A stretch of DNA of 64,000 nt from assembly GCF_032854445.1 (NCBI RefSeq), contig NC_088302.1, positions 40,800,191 to 40,864,190 on the forward strand, written 5' to 3'. Positions 58,692-64,000 of this stretch are shown here, in pieces. Within the stretch, counting starts at the first letter, position 1; each line of letters starts with the position of its first letter. Source of the stretch: Liolophura sinensis. Its lineage: Eukaryota > Mollusca > Polyplacophora > Chitonida > Chitonidae. The notes under the pieces are model-generated. The model had not been told where the DNA came from. It searched no databases and was given only the letters and a program-made list of their open reading frames with translations. The position numbers and the translations under genes were made by a program.

Positions 58692-58885
58692 ACATAAACC
58701 AGCTCATGCTGGCTTCCTCTCCGGCCGTAAGTGGGAAGGTTTGCCCGCAAGCTGCAGATGGTCGTGGGTTTCCCCCGGCCTCTGCCCGGTTTCCTCCACA
58801 ATAATGCTGGTCGCCGTCGTATAAGTGAAATATTCTTGAGTATGGCGTAAAACACAAATCAAATAAATAAATAAATATATACATA
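58692..58885 (+). mobile_element. SINE-A, 5'-truncated
   Basis: From AACCAGCTCATGCTGGCTTC through CCTCTGCCCGGTTTCCTCC to GTATGGCGTAAAACACAAAT and an AAATAAATAAATAA end. It lies just past the 3' end of PTS, antisense to it. Confidence 0.85.
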
Positions 58886-59003
58886 AAGCTTATACATAAA
58901 GCTATTTTTATTCTCATGGAATGTATAACATATATATTCATATGTCCATACTTTTTTCTATTAACAAATGAGATTTCTATCCTTCATATTCCCAACAAAT
59001 GTT

Positions 59004-62000
59004 TTAATCACTGGTGACATCTCCACGATAAAACACAACATTTTTGTCAGTCTCGTGAATTTTCACCTCGTAAAGTAAACCTGTGGGTAAGAGCATCGTT
59101 AGTTGGTGCCAGATAAACACAGCCAAGTTCTCTGTTGTGCTGCAAGTAGACAAGTAATGCATTTTGAAGTAGTTCTTGTTTCAGTCCATATATTTAATAA
59201 GCCTTAATAACAGGTACATGTGCACACATCAGCAGTATTGCCACAGGTGGGTAACCAGAAGCAAACACACCCAGCTTTGACAGATGAAAAAGTAAATAAG
59301 TTATTAAAGGCATTTAGAAAAAGTGGCAGTAGAAAGAAAGAGAAAGCTAGCAAAAAATCGTGCACAAAAAAATAAATAATGCCTGGCCAAATTGTAAATA
59401 ATTTTGATACATGTAAATTAGTCACCTTTATAGAGACTGATGATTCTTGAATATGGCTTTAAACAACAATCAAATATACTAAGTTTGATGTGGACATTTC
59501 AATACTCTCATAATGCAAAGTCAAAAATAGCAATGAAAATTGATTAAAAAAGAATTGGTAATGTGTGCATATATCTGCAAGATATGTTTTCTGTTTGTTT
59601 CTTGCAAATGGTGAAACAAAAAGAGGTCCAAAACTAGACTAGAGTTTCCAGGGCCTACAAACAGGTGGTCCATTAAGTCATCCTTGTCCACTGGGCTGGG
59701 ATAACAAAAAGTCCTTTTGGTGAATTCCAGCAGTGTGGCACTAGCCTTTTCTTGCTTAAGGTTAAAAAAAAAGTTTTATTGTGTCATGTGACCAGTCAAA
59801 ACTGCTAGGCAACTATTTTGATAACATTTACTACAACATGGGCGTCTGAAAAAGAAAAACACCAATCAAATAAATAAATAAATAAATATGCAAAAGAGTT
59901 CACAAAAAGTAGAGCCGACAACCAGTGGTGAAAATTTAGGAGCTGAACACCTGAACTTTTCAGACTGGTTATCGGTAAATTAATGTCAACAAAGGTTATG
60001 TAACATTTTTCAAAAGTCACATGATATATTAGGACTGTTTTTACCTTAAACAACAGAAGGGCTTGCACTCAAAGCCCTCTAAAATATCTACCTGTGGCTA
60101 CCCTGATATACAGGCAAAGTTCCTTCCTTCTACTACTCATTGCACTCAATATAGCCACGTATCTCGGATCAGTATTAATGCAAATCAAATCAGTCTTTCA
60201 TCCAATCATGGCCCCTTTTAAGAAGAAGTAAGCTACTGGCCAATCAGATGTGTCTGTTCAAAAGGGAGCAGCATCTAACTTCGTCCTCTGGGAACTTGTC
60301 TATGCAGAGCAATAGCTGAGTGGAGCGAGGGAACGTAATGTAGACTACAACCACCCTATGGGGATCACCTCATGATATATTTATTTATCTGAGGGGTGTT
60401 TTACGTTGTACTCAAGAATATTCCACTTATATGATGGCAGGCAGCACTATGGTGGGAGGAAACCACGCAGAGCCCAAGGAAAACCCAACAGCCATCCACA
60501 GGTTGCTGACAGACCTTCACACGTACCTTCACTGCACAGGCTAAGAACCGGTTGGATGGTTCATATCAGGTAACTTGAAGTTGTAGCTACACTTTTCATT
60601 TATACTTCAGTGAAGGATATACCCCTACATACTTGATGATTCTATTTTAAAATGTTTCATGTAAAGCTTTATGGGATCCTCAGGATTTACTCTACATGAC
60701 ATAAAATTTACCCCTCGAGCAAACCTCAAAACACCTTTCTAAAATCAATAGAACACTCAGAATCAGGGAAAATGGGCAATGGGCAAGAAATTTATGGTGA
60801 TTTAGGGTAATAATGTTGCATTTGACATTCACATCAATCACTGTGCAACGGCGTAAAACACTAATCAAATAAATAAATAAATAACTCAAACACTGTCCAT
60901 GCACATTCAGCGTATCCTCTGCATAATGCCAGTGAATGCTGGCCACAGGCTCTGCCAGGTTTCCTCCCAACATAATGCTGGCCACAGGCTCTGCCAAGTT
61001 TCCTCTCACCATAATGCTGGCCTCAGGCTCTGCCAGTTTTCCTCCCACCATAATGCTGGCCACAGGCTCTGCCAGGTTTCCTCCCAACATAATGCTGGCC
61101 ACAGGCTCTGCCAAGTTTCCTCTCACCATAATGCTGGCCTCAGGCTCTGCCAGGTTTCCTCCCACCATAATGCTGGCCATAGTCTCTGTCAGGTTTCCTC
61201 CCACCATAATGCTGGCCACAGCTCTGCCAAGTTCCCTCCCACCATAATGCTGGCCACAGGCTCTGCCAAGTTTCCTCTCACCATAATGCTGGCCACAGGC
61301 TTTGTCAAGTTTCCTCCCACCATGATGCTGGCCACAGGCTCTACCAGGTTTCCTCTCACTATAATGCTGTTGTTTAAGTGAAATATTAAGATACACTCTG
61401 ACACAGGCACTAAGACAATTAGATCATAAGACCAAGTCCTAATCACACTGCTTTAAACTTTACTGGCATTGTATTTATTTATTTATTTGACTGATGTTTT
61501 ACGTCGTACTCAAAAATATTTCACTTATATGACGGCGGCCAGCATTATGGTGGGAGAAAACCGGGCAGGGCCGGGTGGAAACCCACAACCATCTGCAGGT
61601 TGCTGGCAGACATTCCAACAGCCGGAGAGGAGGCCAGCATGAGCTGGACTTGAACTCACAGCGACCGCATTGGTCAGAGGCTCCTGGGTCATTATGCTGC
61701 GCTAGCGCACTAACCAACTGAGCCACGTACTGGCATTGTAAACACATTAGATAGGGATATAACTCACCTGACTACATCCTTAAAGTAAGGTACATCCTTG
61801 TCCAAGTTTTTATGGTCTAATACAGACATTATGGCCTTCTGTCAATTAGAACAGACAAGTATTATATTTACTATTATTTATGTTTTATGTCATACTCAAA
61901 AATGTTTCTCTTATAGGATGGGAGCCAGCATCATGGTGGAATGAAACTGGGGGAACTCCCGACCATCTACAGGTTGCTGATAGACCCTCCCACATACAGC

Positions 62001-63951
62001 AGGAGAGGAAACCACCATGACCTGGACTTGAACTCACCCCAATTGCCTTGATGAGAGGCTCCTAGGTCATTGTGCTGTACTAGCCCACTAACCACTGACA
62101 AGAGCTACACTATTGAGAAGAATTACTACAACTGTATATCTTATCAGCCAAAAACATGTTTGTACAACTAAATTCACATACATGTACACAGGTCATTATG
62201 GGCATAAATGGTTCCATGGCTACACTTAAGTAAATAAGGATACAGTCATGTACATAGAAACATGAACAGTTCATAAATGTATGTGAGAATAGGCTTTCCT
62301 TTTCGATAACGTTTAATAAATAGTGGAAACAGTACAGGTTACCTCAATGTATGCCTTTAAATCCACTAGATTGATAACCATGCCTGTTATTGGGTCAACC
62401 TATAAAAAGAGAACATCAACCACAATAAATGGCAGACATACAGGCATTCCAAATAAGTACAAAAGTGCTCGGGAGCAGGCTACTAGCACATCACTAGCAC
62501 AACTTTAGCACGCTTCTAGTATATAACTACCATTTCATCAGCTACTTGTACACTGAATAACAGATACAGCCCAAAACAGGATGAAGGTGCTCAGGGGCAA
62601 CCTACCAGCACAAGACTAGCTCAACTTAAGCATGCTTCTAATATATAACTACCATTTCATTAGTTACACAGAATAGCAGATGCAGCCCCAATCAGAATGA
62701 AGGTGCTTGGTGGCAGACTTCAGCATAGTCATGTATTCCATTTGGACATTTGTTTTCTCACACTCACTTGTAGAATGATGGACTGTGTTATGGGTGGAAG
62801 ACATCAGAGTGCCCAGAGGGAGCCACCAGAAAGACCAGAGGAACACACCAGAGAGCCCAGAGGGAGCCACCAGACAGCCCAGAGGGAGCCACCAGAGTGC
62901 CCAGAGGGAGCCACCAGTGTCCTGAGGGAGCGACCAGAGTGCCCAGAGGGAGCGACCAGAGTGCCCTGAGGGAGCCACCAGAGTGCCCAGAGGGAGCCAC
63001 CAGAGTGTCCTGAGGAGCCACCAGAGTGCCCAAAGGGAGCCACCAGAGTGTCCTGAGGGATCCACCAGAGTGTCCAGCGGAAAACAACATAGTGCCCAGA
63101 GGAAGACAACAGTGCCCAGATGGAGTCATCAGTGCCCAGAGAAGGCAACAGAGTGCCTAGAGGGAGCCACCAGAGAGCCCAGAGAAGGCAACAGAGTGCC
63201 TAGAGGGAGCCACCAGAGAGCCCAGAGGAAGACACCAGAGTGCCCAGTTGGAACACACCAGAGAGCCCGGAGGAAGACACCAAAGTGCTCAGAGGGAGCC
63301 ACCAGAGACCCCACAGGAAGACACCAGAGTGCCCAGAGGGAACCACCAGTGCCCAGAGGGAGCCACCAGAAAGACCAGCGGAACACACCAGACAGCCCAG
63401 AGGGAGCCACCAGAGTGTCCAGCGGAACACAACATAGTGCCCAGAGGAAGACAACATAGTGCCCAAAGGAAGACAACATAGTGCCCAGAGGAAGACAACA
63501 GTGCCCAGACGGAGTCATCAGTGCCCAGAGAAGGCAACAGAGTGCCTAGAGGGAGCCACCAGAGATCCCAGAGGAACACACCAGTGCCCAAAGGGAGCAA
63601 TCAGAGTACCCAGAGGGAGCCACCTGAGAGCCCAGAGGAACACACCAGAGTGCCCAGAGGAACACACCAGAGTGCCAAGAGGAAGACACCTGATTTTGGT
63701 AAGAAACTAACAACCAGGTGAAGCCAAGACAAATCGCTGTCATTTTCGCCTGAAAGATACAGCTGAAGAAGACAGAGTTGGGTTTGAGTCTGTAAGCACA
63801 TTGGTCAGGGGCCGATTGCCGCTGTAGCCAGAACAAATCTTTTATCTGAGCCAGTGAAACACAATAAATACTTTTGGAAATAGCACTCCATTTGTTTCCC
63901 TGTACACACTTGTTATATACTCACTGGTCCCCTGACAATTACTTCCACTGA
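59004..63951 (-). CDS. PTS: PTS, 6-pyruvoyl-tetrahydropterin synthase, 3' two-thirds
   Basis: Exons seen: 63951-63929 (23 nt, VEVIVRGP), 62399-62343 (VDPITGMVINLVDLKAYIE), 61838-61768 (KAIMSVLDHKNLDKDVPYFK then DVVS) and 59139-59004 (TTENLAVFIWHQLTMLLP, then GLLYEVKIHETDKNVVFYRG, DVTSD and stop). Phases join without gaps. The enzyme converts dihydroneopterin triphosphate to 6-pyruvoyl-tetrahydropterin, the second step of tetrahydrobiopterin synthesis, in the cytosol. The catalytic Asp-His pair is present in LDHKNLD, and the pterin-anchoring Glu in HETDKN. The zinc-binding histidines and catalytic cysteine belong to the first exons, beyond the right edge. The 23-nt exon matches the size of the small exon 3 of vertebrate PTS. 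The C-terminus is about five residues longer than in mammals. Confidence 0.95.
60376..60535 (-). mobile_element. SINE-A, 3' part, in PTS last intron
   Basis: TATTTATCTGAGGGGTGTTT, ACTCAAGAATATTCCACTTA, GGTGGGAGGAAACCACGCAG and CCATCCACAGGTTGCTGACA in minus orientation, the same strand as PTS. Confidence 0.8.
60845..61385 (+). repeat. 39-bp minisatellite built from an internal SINE-A segment
   Basis: About eleven units of AATGCTGGCCACAGGCTCTG plus CCAGGTTTCCTCCCACCAT. The same words in the same order with the same spacing form the centre of SINE-A (GGCTCTGCCCGGTTTCCTCC, ACCATAATGCTGGCC). A SINE-A-type end (GGCGTAAAACACTAATCAAA) lies at 60850-60890 and a GTGAAATATTAAG remnant follows the array. 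The array lies in the last intron of PTS. Confidence 0.9.
61474..61727 (-). mobile_element. Full-length SINE-A with 13-bp target duplication, in PTS intron
   Basis: Complete minus copy from TTTATTTATTTATTTGACTG to the head (CTAACCAACTGAGCCACG), flanked by TACTGGCATTGTA at 61461-61473 and 61728-61740. It ends about 40 bp from a PTS exon (61768). Confidence 0.9.
61866..62105 (-). mobile_element. SINE-A, degenerate, in PTS intron
   Basis: Minus copy with TTTATGTCATACTCAAAAAT, GGGAGCCAGCATCATGGTGG, CTCCCGACCATCTACAGG and a decayed tRNA-like end. Confidence 0.75.
62810..63690 (+). repeat. Large ~22-bp purine-rich minisatellite in PTS intron
   Basis: About forty units of AGAGGGAGCCACCAGAGTGC plus CC, with variants GAACACACCAGA and GAAGACAACA. 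There is also a longer higher-order repeat: the block with AGTCATCAGTGCCCAGAGAA at 63123-63150 recurs at 63512-63540. It has no stop in several frames, which explains the overlapping long frames on both strands. Confidence 0.95.
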
Positions 63952-64000
63952 AATGAAAATAAAAAAAATATATATATAAATAAATCAATAAAAATGATCA

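Noticed and set aside
60692-61396. Minus-strand 234-codon and plus-strand 160-codon repetitive frames
   Set aside because: They translate the SINE-derived 39-bp minisatellite in the last PTS intron; no gene features.
62664-63836. Many overlapping frames rich in Glu-Pro-Pro or Gly-Ser-Leu-Trp
   Set aside because: All are translations of the ~22-bp minisatellite inside a PTS intron, open on both strands at once.

Overview
The window is animal nuclear DNA. Its genes are split by introns, it is rich in short interspersed elements (SINEs) and minisatellites, and it carries three recognisable metazoan housekeeping or ciliary genes. Two SINE families recur: one with a tail like CGGCGTAAAACACCAATCAAATAAATA, and a tRNA-derived one ending in CACTCACTCACT. 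These, together with mytilin-like secreted Cys-rich peptide precursors, suggest a mollusc or another lophotrochozoan. The species cannot be named from the sequence alone.

Left part (1-11.5 kb). The 5' half of DNAAF4 (dynein arm assembly factor, minus strand, continuing off the left edge) is head to head with a complete 11-coding-exon STOML2 gene (mitochondrial stomatin-like protein 2, plus strand, 380 codons reconstructed). They share a 257-bp intergenic promoter. The 3' splice site of STOML2 coding exon 5 has become a tenfold tandem repeat, so ten AG acceptors precede one exon.

Middle (11.5-23 kb). No host gene was recognised. The segment holds SINEs, an inverted-repeat element, a LINE 3' remnant and a solo LTR with a perfect CATG target duplication.

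Core (23-50.5 kb). This is a cluster of secreted cationic Cys-rich peptide genes. Two closely related minus-strand genes (34.85-41.3 kb and 46.66-50.3 kb) lie in a tandem segmental duplication. I reconstruct each as a TATA-driven 5'UTR exon, then an exon with signal peptide plus a 46-residue arginine/lysine peptide (CX3CX3C-x12-CX3CX3C) ending in KKKRQ, then exons for an acidic two-EF-hand tail. A third minus-strand gene (26.8-29.0 kb) has the same promoter and intron layout but a mytilin-like Cys pattern and only a 19-residue acidic tail. A plus-strand locus at 23.2-24.2 kb keeps only the EF-hand exons, with a 1-bp length change in the middle exon. The arrangement looks like a host-defence peptide family in which a cationic module is joined to interchangeable acidic C-terminal modules. 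This is the most interesting system in the window.

Right part (50.5-64 kb). SINE copies, a hAT-like element and minisatellites lead to the 3' two-thirds of PTS (6-pyruvoyl-tetrahydropterin synthase, minus strand), including the tiny 23-nt exon. The gene runs off the right edge. One of its introns holds a minisatellite made from a SINE segment, and another holds a large purine-rich minisatellite.

All exon joins were read by eye from splice signals, frame and remembered family sequences. No alignment or transcript data were available.
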